A stretch of DNA of 64,000 bases, taken from contig JBAIAC010000007.1 in assembly GCA_037349315.1 (NCBI GenBank), positions 3,658,001 to 3,722,000 of the forward strand, read 5' to 3'. The position numbers were made by a program, and so were the translations under genes. Shown here piece by piece: positions 47,040 to 59,306 of the stretch; position 1 is the stretch's first letter; each line of letters begins with the position of its first letter. The notes beneath the pieces are model-generated. The model had not been told where the DNA came from and made no database searches. It saw nothing but the letters and a program-made list of their open reading frames with translations. The stretch is from Chelydra serpentina. Taxonomy: Eukaryota > Chordata > Testudines > Chelydridae.

Positions 47040-48350
47040 ATGGCGGAAAATAAAGACAGTAATAGTAAAAATGTCGATGTGAGACCCAAAACCACCCGTA
47101 GTAGGAGTGCAGACAGAAAGGATGGTTACGTATGGAGTGGAAAGAAGCTCTCATGGTCAAAAAAGAATGAGAATTGTTCTGATAGTGAAGCAGCAAGTAG
47201 TGTAGGAAAACCAGCGACTGGTTTAAGGAGCCAAGAGAGGAAGCACAGCTGTTCATCTATTGAACTGGATTTTGATCGTTCATGTGGCCACCGATTTTTA
47301 GGCCGGTCTCTTAAACAGAAATTGCAAGATGCTGTGGGACAGTGTTTTCCTATAAAGAATTGTAGCAGTCGGCACTCTTCGGTGCTACCATCAAAGAGAA
47401 AAATTCATATCAGTGAATTAATGCTAGATAAGTGTCCTTTCCCACCGCGATCAGAGCTAGCTTTTCGATGGCATTTAATTAAAAGACACACTGCCCCCAT
47501 AAGTCAAAAATCAGAAGATTGGATAATCGCTGATTTATCCCAAAATGAAGAGAAGGATGATCAGCTGAGAGACGGAGAGAGCACAGATCGAGGAGGAAAT
47601 TGTTTCTCACAGCCATGTGACATTACAGATAGTAACTCCTGTAAATGTGATCCTAGGACTGAATCGGTTATGAGTAAGGTGTTAAAGAACAATAAAGAGG
47701 AGAGTGATATGGACTCTGATGATGAAGTTATAACACTTTGCACAAGTTCTAGAAAGAGGAACAAACCTAAATGGGAAACGGATGATGAGCTGCTACAGTT
47801 GGAAACTCCTCCCAAATATCATACCCAGATTGATTATGTCCACTGTCTTGTCCCAGACCTTCTCCAGATCAATAACAATCCATGCTACTGGGGCGTAATG
47901 GACAAATATGCAGCTGAGGCACTACTAGAAGGAAAGCCAGAAGGAACTTTTTTACTACGAGACTCTGCCCAAGAAGACTATTTGTTTTCTGTTAGTTTTA
48001 GACGCTATAGTCGTTCTCTTCATGCAAGAATTGAACAGTGGAATCATAACTTCAGCTTTGATGCTCATGATCCTTGTGTCTTCCATTCTCCTGACATTAC
48101 TGGTCTCTTAGAGCATTATAAAGACCCGAGCTCTTGCATGTTCTTTGAACCACTTTTATCCACTCCCTTAAACAGGACTTTTCCTTTTTCCCTTCAGCAT
48201 ATATGCAGAACAGTTATTTGCAACTCTACAACATATGATGGCATTGATGCTCTTCCTATTCCTCCATCTGTCAAGTTATATCTGAAGGAATATCATTATA
48301 AATCAAAAGTTAGAGTACTCAGGATTGATGTACCAGAGCAACAAAGCTAG
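47040..48350 (+). CDS. SOCS4: SOCS4, suppressor of cytokine signalling 4 (complete, single coding exon, 436 aa)
   Basis: SOCS4 is a cytoplasmic substrate adaptor of an elongin B/C-cullin-5 ubiquitin ligase, linked in the family to receptor tyrosine kinase (EGFR) down-regulation. The ORF is complete and uninterrupted, with 436 residues against about 440 in human. It starts MAENKDSNSKNVDVRP. The N-terminal extension contains the conserved RKHSCSSIELD block (67-77) and HRFLGRSLKQKLQDAVGQCF (84-103), an amphipathic segment shared with SOCS5. A variable acidic stretch lies at 155-235. The SH2 domain spans about 283-377, with phosphotyrosine-binding Arg307 in GTFLLRDS. The SOCS box follows: the BC box is around LQHICRTVIC (385-394) and the cullin-5 box has LPIP at 405-408. 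The coding region lies in one exon, as in other vertebrates. The most divergent part from human is residues 45-60 and 165-215. Confidence 0.98.
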   Translation: MAENKDSNSKNVDVRPKTTRSRSADRKDGYVWSGKKLSWSKKNENCSDSEAASSVGKPATGLRSQERKHSCSSIELDFDRSCGHRFLGRSLKQKLQDAVGQCFPIKNCSSRHSSVLPSKRKIHISELMLDKCPFPPRSELAFRWHLIKRHTAPISQKSEDWIIADLSQNEEKDDQLRDGESTDRGGNCFSQPCDITDSNSCKCDPRTESVMSKVLKNNKEESDMDSDDEVITLCTSSRKRNKPKWETDDELLQLETPPKYHTQIDYVHCLVPDLLQINNNPCYWGVMDKYAAEALLEGKPEGTFLLRDSAQEDYLFSVSFRRYSRSLHARIEQWNHNFSFDAHDPCVFHSPDITGLLEHYKDPSSCMFFEPLLSTPLNRTFPFSLQHICRTVICNSTTYDGIDALPIPPSVKLYLKEYHYKSKVRVLRIDVPEQQS

Positions 48351-49222
48351 AATATAGTTTTTGGGGGGGAATATGGGTTGTCTCTTGATCTGATAAAGTT
48401 TGTGTTGTCCTTCCTCCCTTGAATTTTTTTTCTATGGCAATTTTAATCTTTTCTGCAGATTATTTACAGTCCAAACTGACCTGTCCCTGGGTCTTTCTAT
48501 CCAAATGTACTTTGACTCTTCCTGCCACCCCTTTTTAGTCAGCTTACTAGAGTCTGTGGTTTTTTGGTAATGTTCATACCCTAGGGTTTTATGGAATTTC
48601 AGGTAGGTTTTCTAGGGTTTCCACATAGGGATAGTCTTTAGATTTAAAAATAAAAATTAATATTTGAATTTGATCTGTCTTTTTACATTGTAATTTGCAT
48701 ATGTTGCAGGCATGTTTGAAACGTATGCACTGTAAACTAAAGATTGACTTATCTGTATTTTCTATCTATCTTTTAAAATGAGTGCTAATGACCTCTATAT
48801 AAAGTAAAATTAATCAGTCTATTTCTAACACTATTACTGTGTGTAAAATATTATTCAGTCTTTATCTTTTGATGGGCAATTATTGCTATGAAGTTTTTTC
48901 TACTTTTTTTTTTCTTTAAACACTTGTGACACAGCACTGTTTTATCTTGCACTGTTAATCCTGAAAAGATGGATAACCTTCTTACTTCATTAGTAGCGGG
49001 AAGGCTTTTTGTTTAAATATGGTTTAGACGAAATAGCTACAGATTGATCAAATGCCACATCTCCCCAGACAAGATTGCTTGCTGCCAAATTCTTTGTGCA
49101 AGAAAATTATGCCTGGATAATCCTCCAGAAAGCTGCACCATTTTACATTATATTTGTGTGGTCATTTACAAAAATCAAACTCTTGCCTTCTTTTCAATAA
49201 AGTTATTATTCTGCTCATACTT
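48351..49222 (+). other. SOCS4: SOCS4 proximal 3' UTR
   Basis: AT-rich, repeat-free sequence follows the stop codon directly and runs to the AATAAA at 49196. No ORF of note is present. The end is set by the signal, not by transcript data. Confidence 0.65.
49196..49201 (+). terminator. Polyadenylation signal AATAAA, proximal SOCS4
   Basis: A canonical AATAAA lies about 850 nt after the SOCS4 stop, followed by T-rich sequence. It is the first well-placed signal in non-repeat sequence. Confidence 0.55.
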
Positions 49223-49499
49223 GAATCAATGGCATAATCCCAGTGAACCTCAGAGGGTGCGGGGTCAGGCATAGAACTAGTCACTGTAAATGGCAGAGGG
49301 GCCCAATTCTGTGATGTGCTGAGCACTCCCCAGTCTCATTGTCTCCATTGAAGGGACTCCCCTCTGCTTATGGCACTGGGCCCAGATTAGCCTGTCTGTC
49401 AAATGTGATAAGTAATAATATAGGTAACTAAAGTGGGCATATTGTTTTTCCCTTTAACCACGTGGACAGTTTTGACATCTTGAATAATCCCTTAGGAAT

Positions 49500-49612
49500 T
49501 TAGGCCCTGGTCCTTTCATATGTGATTAACTTGACTCATGAGTAGTCTCTTTGACTTGAATGGGATCACTCACATGCATAAATGTTTGCAGAACTGGAAC
49601 CTAAAATAGCAC
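49500..49612. repeat. Amniote foldback repeat
   Basis: TTAGGCCCTGGTCCTTTCAT pairs imperfectly with GCAGAACTGGAACCTAAA around TTTGACTTGAATGGGATCAC. Confidence 0.5.
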
Positions 49613-50129
49613 TACATTGTTTCTTTGGCCATTTTAATTTCAGTTGTCAGAAAATTATGTGAATTTGTGGGCAGCAAATCTCCCCTCCCCCCAAAGTTGG
49701 AGACTGAGTAGTGTCAGGGGCGGTTGTGCAAACTTTCCCACGCAGCTCCACTGAAGCACTGCATTCCTTGCCTAAAAATTCTTCTGTGACATCATCTTAA
49801 GAGTCGACCCAGACCAGTGAGGGGTTGTGTCATCGCCTCCCTTGCAACTCTGGATGCCTTAAATGCTAGGCTGCTGTGTGTGAGTCACAGCCTAAATGCC
49901 AACCGTCAGTCTACAAACATGCAGGTTACACCCGGGCTTCCACGGCCCAGTTACTGTTTGCAGAGTAGTGCAGTGCCCCCCAAATGCCAAATTTCCTTAG
50001 GTGTCTCCCCACAGCCCTCTCCTGGAACATTCACAGAAGTTATGTTTGTTGCTCCTTTAAAGAGAATACACTGCAGGTTGTTACTTTAACTGAGGTTTGA
50101 CAAACACTCTTCCTTTAGTCACAGAACTG

Positions 50130-50317
50130 AATTAAGTTTTAGTCTTAGAAGGGTATTTTTACCTATGACTTTTTGTTTAATAAACTTGTTTTACAGTTTA
50201 TTAAACAAAAAGTCATAGGGTCAAATTATACCCTATTCTGTTTGTATAGGGAATACAAATAGAAAGGGTTACAAGCAAACAAAAGTAAAAATCCCCTTCT
50301 AAGACTAAAACTTAATT
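50130..50317. repeat. Split foldback: perfect 24-bp inner stem plus 31-bp outer stem
   Basis: Arms 50162-50185 and 50196-50219 are perfect inverted complements of 24 bp with a 10-nt loop. The sequence just outside the left arm (50131-50161) is the complement, at about 30 of 31 positions, of 50287-50317, which lies 65 nt further out on the right. Confidence 0.92.
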
Positions 50318-50319
50318 TC

Positions 50320-51330
50320 AGCACGATACAATCGTTGCCGAAGTAGGTTTCTCACCTATATTCAGTTCCTCAAGCCTTCAACCCCTATTGAACATTTGAC
50401 ATTGAAGGACCCAATGTTCTTTGATTTCAAGAGCTCTGGCCCGTTGAATCACGCAAGTAATGGATCATTGTCTTTTTGCTCCCTTATATCACTTCAAAGT
50501 TCATTGTCTCTGTTTCAAGAATCAGGAAGGCTTCCTGTGGACTTCCCATCCCCCTGCCGATTTGTATGTTAGGAGGGCTTCTGTTGTCTTGATTCTAGAT
50601 TGCTTAATTTACATTGGAGACAGGTAGAGAGCTGCCTTCCCTCCTGTATATGAGAGAACTTTTTTTCTCCCTGGGTTTGGTCACATACTTTAAAGTATAA
50701 CGTCAGTGAATATCCATAATTCCTCATATAGTGTTAATGCATACATTTCACAATGATATTAATCACCAGCATGTCATGGGCTTTCATAAGACTTTATTCA
50801 ATATACTTTTATAATACAGCAGTATTGTTTACAATCAGTTGATTCAATTGCTTATCATTTGCGGTTTAGACCCCCTGTCTTTACAGACCAATAAACTTTT
50901 GAAATGTATTCTCAGATAAAGTAACTTTTCTCCCTACGCAAAAGAGATGCCATGCAGTCTGGTGAAGACTTCATGCTGGTTCCTCCCCATGTTATCTTGA
51001 TGGCTTTGTTTCCTTTTTATGTAAAAGTACCTTCAGTATTTCTGCCTGAGGACCAGGCTGGTCAGACAAGCAAATTGACATTCCTTCATCTAAGGCAGTC
51101 TAGGCTTATGCCTTTCTTGCCAAACACATTTTAAGAACATAATTCTAGCACATACTTATAACTTTTTGTACACATCCCATACATACACCACTCAGGAATA
51201 TTAATTATCAGTGAGTTATTAGTTTTCCAATGATATATTACATGCCATTTTTGGGGTATATATCATGACATCAGTGTGTTAGGTGTAGTGAGTATGTCAG
51301 GCCTGACGAGTTGCTGACAGAATAGTGAAC
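50320..51330. other. Probable old interspersed repeat block, unassigned
   Basis: It has no ORF of note. The texture and the adjoining foldback suggest transposon-derived DNA, but I cannot name a family. No gene is seen from here to 52780. Confidence 0.3.
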
Positions 51331-52784
51331 CACTAATGGGCCTCAGCAACACATCTTCCTTTTCAGTCCTCAGGCTTCTCAGCATAGACAATGCACTGAA
51401 CTAATCTGATGTCCTTGTGATGTAGACATATTTCCACTAGGGACTAAAAGGAGACCATTGTGTTTGTTTTCACTTGTGGTTTAAATTGGTTTTGAACCAA
51501 AGTCTCCAGGGATAAAATATTAGTGCATCAATCCATGTTATTGCATGAACATATGTTGATGGATACACTATGGGGCAGATTCTCAGCTGGTGCAAACTAT
51601 CATAGCACCATAGATGAGTCTGTCAAAAGTTTACATCAGTTGAGCCTCTGCCCCTGTATGTGCAAATGGCTATTAGGGAACTGATACCTATGAAACTATC
51701 CATAGCCATCAGTGCATACTTCCTTGTACTACTTCACTTCAATTAACTTCATTCAATAGACCAGACGTTTTCTTAAGAGGATTCATGATTTTTTTTTAAG
51801 CTAGTTCATATTAGGAAATCTATTTCTTTATTATCTACCACTACTATATTCACATAAGACTGGATGAAAAACAGGAGTCATCTTTTGTTCCATGTGTGCA
51901 TATTATCAAGCACAACAGGGTATTGGTCCATGATTGACTAATAAATAGTCCAAACCTAAAATTATCCAAAATTTGCAGGCACTTTGCTTAATCAAACTGG
52001 TTTCCTTCAAAAACTCCAATAGAAGCCAAGCACTTCATAACTAAAGGATTGCTTACTTAAGTGGAATTGATCATCATGTTTTCCACAACACTACAAAAAC
52101 TAGATTGCAACTCATAAAGATGATCAAATATATTTAAGTTCTTACACTGACCCCATTAAGAAGGAAGATGAGTGCTTTAACGGAGGCTTACAAAGCAAAG
52201 ACTATCTTCATTTTCAACAACAAAAATTGTCCCTTCACAATGAAAGGCCATCAGACAAATGTGTCTTGGATGCAATTTTACAGCGGCTGCCTTTTCCAGC
52301 TTTGTCTATGTATTTTTATGCAGCCTCTATAATCGTGGCATCTGTTAAAACACTGACATGAAACAGTAGCTTGGTTATTCCATATTTTTCTACCATTTTG
52401 GGAGACTAAATAGTCAATAGGATGGCCATTGTGTGTGTAAAAACAGAGCCTTTCATGTGTGGGTTAATTAATCATAACTGTTTAAAGTGACTAAATAGGA
52501 ACAAGATTGCTGAACAAGTTTTGAAAATTTGTGCAGGTTTTTGTTTTGTTTTGCCGATTCATTGAATGTGGTTTTTTGCACCCCTGGGAGCTGACTGGGG
52601 GGGTGTAATTTCACAAGACACAACTTTTTAAACTGTGAAGCAGGTGAAAACTCAAAAAGCCCCTTTTGTTCAAAAATTCAAACTGGCCAGTTTTTGAGAA
52701 AGAACCCTCTGAGAGGCTATCTGGTTTAGAACATCCCTGAGTTCTTTTTCCACCTCTGCCACTAGCAGACTTGCTAATATGTTG

Positions 52785-52940
52785 TCTTAAATACAAGGTG
52801 TAACACCACCTCTGTGAAGTAGGCAAATATACCTGCTTCAAAGATAACTTGGGCTGATAGAAGTTAAGTGACAGGCTCAAGATCATACAAAGAGTTAGTG
52901 TCAGAAGTCAGATAAGAAATCCTATCTTTATGATTCCTGG
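52785..52940 (+). mobile_element. MIR-like SINE relic
   Basis: AGAAGTTAAGTGACAGGCTC, then AAGATCATACAAAGAGTTAG and TCCTATCTTTATGATTCCTG follow the core of MIR-type SINEs. Confidence 0.5.
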
Positions 52941-53389
52941 TCCATGCAATCTAGTCGATGTGGGCATGCCATTTAACCTCTGAGGCTTGATTTTTCCCAT
53001 AGTAATCCTACACTATACCACGCTGGTCCTATTGTCTGAGGCTGCAAACCCTGGCATAAGAAGGTCTGGTCTGCTGATCACCACTCCTCAGCTTGTGCTA
53101 TAGATCACACACCGTACTCAGTGTTAGGAAAATCCACATGCACAGCTGAGAACTGCTGTAGGACTGACACTACAATTCCTATTCCTAACCCAAGACTCCT
53201 CAGCTAAAGCTGACCCAGTGGATAAACTCATCCATATGTCAATAGTTTGACAACTGCTCCATATGTTTGTCATGAGGCAAAATGTTCATTCCCACCCATG
53301 CTTCCCCAAGTCAACAAATGAGTGCCAGTAAATTGTTGTTTGTGGGTCACAATCAAGTGATCCATTGTGTTAGGTACTGTACATACAGT

Positions 53390-53575
53390 AAGAGAATGGT
53401 GTCTTATGTGTTTAAGTTGCAGACACTAAACATGGGAGGGGAAAGGGATACAGAGGTGTGAAGCAATTGACACAGGATTATACAGCAGGTCAGTGGCTAA
53501 ACGGGGAACACAACCCAAAACTCCCGAGACAAAGCCCAATACTTTATTCACTGGACCACGCTGCCGTTCTTGCCA
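53390..53575 (+). mobile_element. MIR-like SINE relic
   Basis: GAAGCAATTGACACAGGATT, ATACAGCAGGTCAGTGGC, then CTTTATTCACTGGACCACGC and TGCC follow the MIR core and 3' part closely. Confidence 0.65.
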
Positions 53576-56370
53576 TAAGCAGAATGACTGTGGGGCATAG
53601 GTACCACTTTGAAGTGCTTCCTTTACCCCTACGTTAGAAACATGTCAAGCTGATTGTAATAAAGGTGAAATGCTTTTAACTTTTGCTAGTTAGGCCTCCC
53701 ATCTGGTAAGGAAAAGAAAAGGCCTGGATACTACTATCTTCAGTAAAATAATTGGTAAGAAAGCATAGGAAGGAAAGTCAGGTCCTGTAATGCACAGTGG
53801 ACAAATTTCAGATATAAGCTTTTCCTACCAAAAATATAGGTGTGGTTGTTACTCTTTACATTGGATTTTACTCCCACTGAGTTTATATAGCTCTCTGCAG
53901 CAATGTAAGTTATTGGCCTGACATCAGCAGTGCAGAGCCCTGGTAACTCCCACTGGAGTGAGTGAAGGTTTTGGGTGCTCAGCATGTTCAGGGGCATATA
54001 TTTCTTACCGATTTTACTACCCTTGTCAGCAGCTTCAAACCAATGAAATCTATGGTGCAGTCATTTGTTACAAGCTATATCTCTTTAGTGGCACATCCAG
54101 CTGCAAAGAAATACAGGGATCATAATTTATATGCTGTCCCTTTAAAGAAGCTGCCCACATTTCCAATATAAAGAAGGAATATTTGTATGATGCTGTCATA
54201 CATGGCCTTACTGTAAAACTGACATGCTCTTAAATAATTAAAAAGGGGGTACTTTAATTTTGAAAAAAGACCCCATAGGAAGGAGGTTGAAGGAAGCTTT
54301 TAGTCAGCTTCGAGGCTAGATTTATTGATCTGGTGATCAATCCCATCTTCTTTCCTGAATTTAAAGCTAATGGGAGATTGTGGTCAAAGATGAGTGGCTT
54401 TTAGTTAAGGTTTTTGACTCTTATAAATAATACAACAAATGTCTTAGTAAGTAATAAGAAATAAGGAATTCACTCATTCTTTTAAATAGAACAAATGTGG
54501 CAAACAAGACTCAACTGTGATTTCTGAAGTCATTTATTAGACAAATTGCTCTTCCCTACTTTTTTACAAGAGAGAGACATAAACCATTATATTATTTATT
54601 CATGAATCATAGCCATTAAGATGATAAATCAAATTATCAGCTTCCTGTCTCTTCAGTTTTAATCATTTTTTATAGTTCATGTAATATAAAGACAGCTTCC
54701 TTCCTATGAAACAAGAGACCTTCAGAGACCTATTTATTGTAAACGTACATTTCCTTCCCATTTCTAAGTATATCCTAGTGATTTCTCTGTCAATTTTAGC
54801 TATAATAAAAATCCAATAAAGAACTTGTACGTTGGTCCGGTGTAGCAAAATTAACTGTGAAGAAAGTGGTTTTTTTAATCTCTGAAGTACATTATATTAG
54901 AAAATGCTGTTGAGGTTTGTTTGTTTTTATTTTTTTATGTATATAAAAGTTGATGGCATAATGAGACAGAAATCTTGACCACAGTTCATATACTGCTGAT
55001 GGGAGTTTTCTCAGATGGTTTGGGATTTTAGGTTGATCTATACAATAGTCTCACTTTCTTTGATACTGAGAGCCATCTTCTTTCTCGGTCCCAGCACTGC
55101 AGTCATATAGCTATTATATTCTGCCTCTCGGCAGGATGCACAGGAGCTAATGCCACTCCTAGTCTGGGAACTGGCTAGCACTGGAGAATGATGCAAACAC
55201 TATTTCAAACATCCTCTCCTCATTGCTTTCCATCTGCACCAGCCTTCGTTGGCTTCAGAAACCAAACGTTTGATTTTAAGTTGTAGATTGTGATATGTGT
55301 AGAGTCATCTGGGGGGCAGAGTATCTATTTTGACACAAACTGGACTACAGTCGGGTGGCAATAGCTGTCTCCATTGCCCTGTGCAAAATTTGACCTCCTG
55401 TGTACATTGATTTCCATTTGAAACAGAGGCTGTAGCTGTTAACTGATTTTTAAACTTGATTGTCCATATTAAATGCTACTCTCAGGAAACAAGGGTGAGG
55501 GCATAGTTACCAAGAGCGTCAGGAAAGCCTTTACAATGGTAGAAATATTCATCTTGTGCTACAGTGTAAAAATCGATACAGGTTTACTCAACTCTGCATG
55601 ATTTGCTAGGGCTGCATATAAAATCAATAGTACATGCATGGGATGAATTGCAGTAACTTCACCCCCAATATTCATTGTAATTATTGCCTCGAGTGTTGCT
55701 GATTCATTATCTAAATGCTTCCGCTCTGACAATCAAGTCAAAGTGCTGAGGAGTGCATGCATCTTTAAAGGTGTTTGTTGTACCTCTAAAGATTCTGGTA
55801 AACTTCCCCAGACTCTGGACTCCAGATCTGCTCCTACAGATGCTCAAAGGGAGTTTTATTATAAGACCTCTTGGTCATGTTGTCTGCAAAAAATGAACTA
55901 GGGACATCTGGATCTTCAAGCATGAACCTCTACTGCTAGAGCTAAAGAGTCAAGTTCCCTAGCTTGAAGGCTGTAGCAGGCTTATAAGCCTTTTTATGAG
56001 GTCTGGCCATGAGAAAAGACAAAAACACACTTGGCCAGTGTGTTACACCATTGGCTTTAAAGGGAGCTGAATCAGGCCTTAGGATGCAATCTCTCTCCTT
56101 TCTCCATCCATGCCCCCATCCACACATAAACATGCTTGACAAACTCAACCCTCCCTGATCTTTTGCTGCATATTCTAAGAGTGGCAGTTCCACCCTTATG
56201 AAACTGTTTTGCTCATTTTATTTTCTCTACATTATGTAGGTAAGTGCCGGTCTCCAGTGCTCCCATAATAAAGCCTGAGTGCTTCTTTATTTTCATTAAT
56301 TCTTCTGTGGGATCTCTGTTCCCGGAAATGTCAGTGGCAAAATTTACACTGACCTTTACGTATCTGTTAA
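53576..56370. other. Intergenic or distal 3' UTR, no gene recognised
   Basis: About 2.8 kb of mostly unique-looking AT-rich DNA with only short unrelated ORFs. Contains the candidate distal polyadenylation signal at 54815. Confidence 0.4.
54815..54820 (+). terminator. Possible distal SOCS4 polyadenylation signal
   Basis: AATAAA is followed within 30 nt by a GT-rich stretch (GTACGTTGGTCCGGTGT), the usual downstream element. An AU-rich nonamer TTATTTATT lies at 54592-54600. A long SOCS4 3' UTR would end here, but MIR-like and other repeats intervene. Confidence 0.3.
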
Positions 56371-56379
56371 AGGTGCCAA

Positions 56380-56720
56380 GATTCATAGATTTTCAGGCCA
56401 GTGTTTCTCAACCTGAAGGTCACGGGACACGTTTGTGGGGGGGGCTCAAACAGGGCTGGTGTTAGGGGGTAGGAAGGATTGTGTCTGGGGCTCCGTGCCA
56501 CAGGGGTAAGTCCAAAGGGGATTGCCCGCACAAAAGGGTTGAGAAACACTGATCTAATCTGACCTCCTGTAGAACAAAGGTCATGGAACCTTCCCTGCAA
56601 AATTCCTAGAGCGTGTATTTTAGAAGAACATCCAGTCTTGATCTTTCAGACAGACTCACTATTGATGTTAAGTGTATTTGATCAGTTAATCTACCTATGG
56701 AATTTATATCACCCTCATTG
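56380..56720 (-). mobile_element. CR1 3' end on the minus strand, interrupted by a hAT-like element
   Basis: GATTCATAGATTTTCAGG before 56399 and ATCTAATCTGACCTCCTGTA after 56551 are the two parts of a minus-strand CR1 end. CCTTCCCTGCAAAATTCC and AACATCCAGTCTTGATC continue it. Confidence 0.6.
56399..56551. mobile_element. Non-autonomous hAT-like element inside CR1
   Basis: It begins CAGTGTTTCTCAACCTG and ends GGGTTGAGAAACACTG, inverted ends of about 15 bp. It is 153 bp. No target duplication is readable. Confidence 0.8.
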
Positions 56721-56824
56721 ATAATAGCCCTGCAATGACTGAAATCTTCTCTGTATCTGCGGATCTGCTATAATGCAGACAGTGCCATTGGACCCTTCCT
56801 GATCAACGTGACTCAACCTAATGG

Positions 56825-56860
56825 CCACTGTTCCCTCTAAGTGTCATTATGAGCCAACAG
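56825..56860. repeat. Terminal fragment of the CCCTCTAA hAT-like family
   Basis: CACTGTTCCCTCTAAG matches the end of the element at 62298. The rest is absent or decayed. The stretch 56861-58060 shows nothing else except a G run at 57507. Confidence 0.5.
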
Positions 56861-58065
56861 CTAGGAAAAGCTCTGGGTTTGTATCAGCTGAATAGGTCCT
56901 TTTTACAGTGTTTTTAAAAATACGTGTTAATCAGCAACCTATTGCTTGCCTTAACAAGGTGATTTTTAAAGGAATAGACTGCAGTTTGTTCTCCTGCAGC
57001 AGCTGTGTAGTTATATTCCCAGGACAGGCCTTACAAAAGTTACAAGATGGCCAAAAAGCCCTGTAAACGTCTCTTAATTTTTGATGCTGGTCTAACTAGA
57101 AAGTGGCCTTATCAAATTTTGTTTCCAATTAAAAAAAAAATTGGATTAGCTCTTGTGCTGAAACCTACTGGGTCATTTTCAGTCCACAAGTAACAACCCT
57201 CTGAAAATAGAGCTGTATAATGTAAATATGCTGATTGGTGCTGCTGCGATGGTCAGGGAAATACATTAGCAGATCAAACAGGGTAATAAATCTTCTGCCA
57301 CAACCTCCCTCATTAAACTAGATAAATTGAAATTGCCTCTGGGGTATTAAACAGTTCATTATTTTGTAGGGGAGTAACACACAAGAGAAATGGACAGGGT
57401 TCTTTTAATTGATATTCAGACCCTGACAAATTGATCAAGTAAACTTAGTTGGGTGAAAATTAATCTGAGCTATGGCACAAAGACGCCCAAAACTCACTGG
57501 TTCTTGGGGGGGGGGGGTTTCCCCCTAGAAAATAAATGTTCTTTAGCAAAATAAGCACACAAGAATTGTATGCCACGTGTGTTAGCCGTGTCTCAAAGCC
57601 GGACAGAGGTTGGTGACTGAATGATTTTTTGTTGTTTTGAGCAGTTGGAACCTGCTTGTATTTATAAAAGAATGGACCTGGTTTGCACTGTCAAAATATT
57701 GATGTAAATACCAGAGGCCACTGCTGCTCAGTGCACACAAAGCATTACTGGCCCAAAGTAAAGAGAACCAGGGAAGACACAGCAGATACCTGAATGGAAA
57801 ACTGCAGCGATAAGAGAGAGGTGGAGATGGAAGGCTGAGTGTGGTGCAGGATCAAATTGCAGGAACCACTGAATGTTGCTTGTAGCAGGGCATGCTCTGC
57901 TCCTGCCTTCTTGCACCACCTGCTCCACACGGTGCTTTTTGTATATGCTTCCTCCACCAACACCTTTCCAGCTTTGTGCTGCAATACAATTTACCACATC
58001 CCTTGTATCCTCAGCCCTTCTCCCAGTCCCCAAGAGAAGTCATGTCACTTCCAGATCTCAGACTC

Positions 58066-58520
58066 ATAGACTCTAAAGTCAGAAGGGACCATTATGATCA
58101 TCTAGTCTGACCTCCTGCACAATGCAGGCCACAGAATCTCACCCACCCACTCCTGCAATAATCCTCTCACCTATGTCTCAGCTATTGACATCCTCAAATC
58201 ATGGTTCAAAGACTTCAAGATGCAGAGAATCCTCCAGCAAGTGACCCGTGCTGCAGAGGAAGGCGAAAAAGCCGCCAGGGCCTCTGCCAATCTACCCTGG
58301 AGGAAAATTCCTTCCCAACCCCAAATATGGCGATCAACTGAACCCTGAGCATGTGGGCAAGACTCACCAGCCAGACATCCAGAAAAAAGTTCTCTATAGT
58401 AACTTCTAACATCCCACCATTGGGCCTATTTACCACTGATAGTGAAAGTTCAATTAATTGCCAAGATCATGTTATCCCATCAAACCATCCCCTCCATAAA
58501 TTTATCTAGCTTAATCTTGA
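58066..58520 (-). mobile_element. CR1 LINE 3' end, minus strand
   Basis: On the plus strand CATAGACTCTAAAGTCAGAA, GGGACCATTATGATCATCTA and GTCTGACCTCCTGCACAATG are the reverse complement of a CR1 tail. It continues through GAAAATTCCTTCCCAACCCC. Confidence 0.75.
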
Positions 58521-59306
58521 TCGCTCTGACCCAGAACAGGACACACCCTCACCACTCTCCTCCTCTTCCTTGCACTGTCATCCTGTGCTTTTATCAGTCT
58601 TGAGCTGATGGGCTAACTGGCTCTTTAGCTCACCCAGCCTCCATTCAGCCTAATTAGATCATTAACTTCAATTACCCAATCAGCTCTCTCTGGGGGAGCC
58701 AATTAGTGCCAGAGTGATCAGAGTCCTGTTAACTCCTTGCACTGTCACAGTATTTCATTCATAAAAGCAGGAAACCACACTCTCATATTTCCTGTAGGGG
58801 AACTCGATACTGTAGCTCTTGAATGCTGCTCAGAAATCCCCCATATATCTCCTTCCAAAAACCTTCTAGCTCCAACAGCTGTAGACTGAGGCTCAGGCTG
58901 ATCCTTTTAAGATCTTTTGTCAAATGACAACAATTTTGCTTTGAAGGTTGGTTTAATCCAACCTCTGGCCCTCTCAGGTGGGATTGATGAGTGAGACAGG
59001 CTATCTACTGGCATCTTTAAACTCTGGGATGAAATTAATCTTGGGTGTAACTCCAAAGGTTTCAGAAGATTTACACTGTGGATGGATTTGACCCAGTGTT
59101 CACTCAGGTGGGGTAGGTGTGATGGTGAATAGGAGATGAATTGAGTGGGTTAGGTACATGCCAGGGTGACATTATGTGGGTTTGTGTGACTTTAAACATA
59201 TAAACTGTATAAGGCACTAGGATTTCAAAGAAAATCTCACTCATGATCACATTTATATAAACCTCAATGAAAAGATATGGAAAGGAATGGGGACTGCTTA
59301 ACAACA

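Noticed and set aside
49817..50089. 90-residue plus-strand ORF
   Set aside because: No recognisable domain, no splice or promoter context, and it adjoins repeat-derived foldback sequence.
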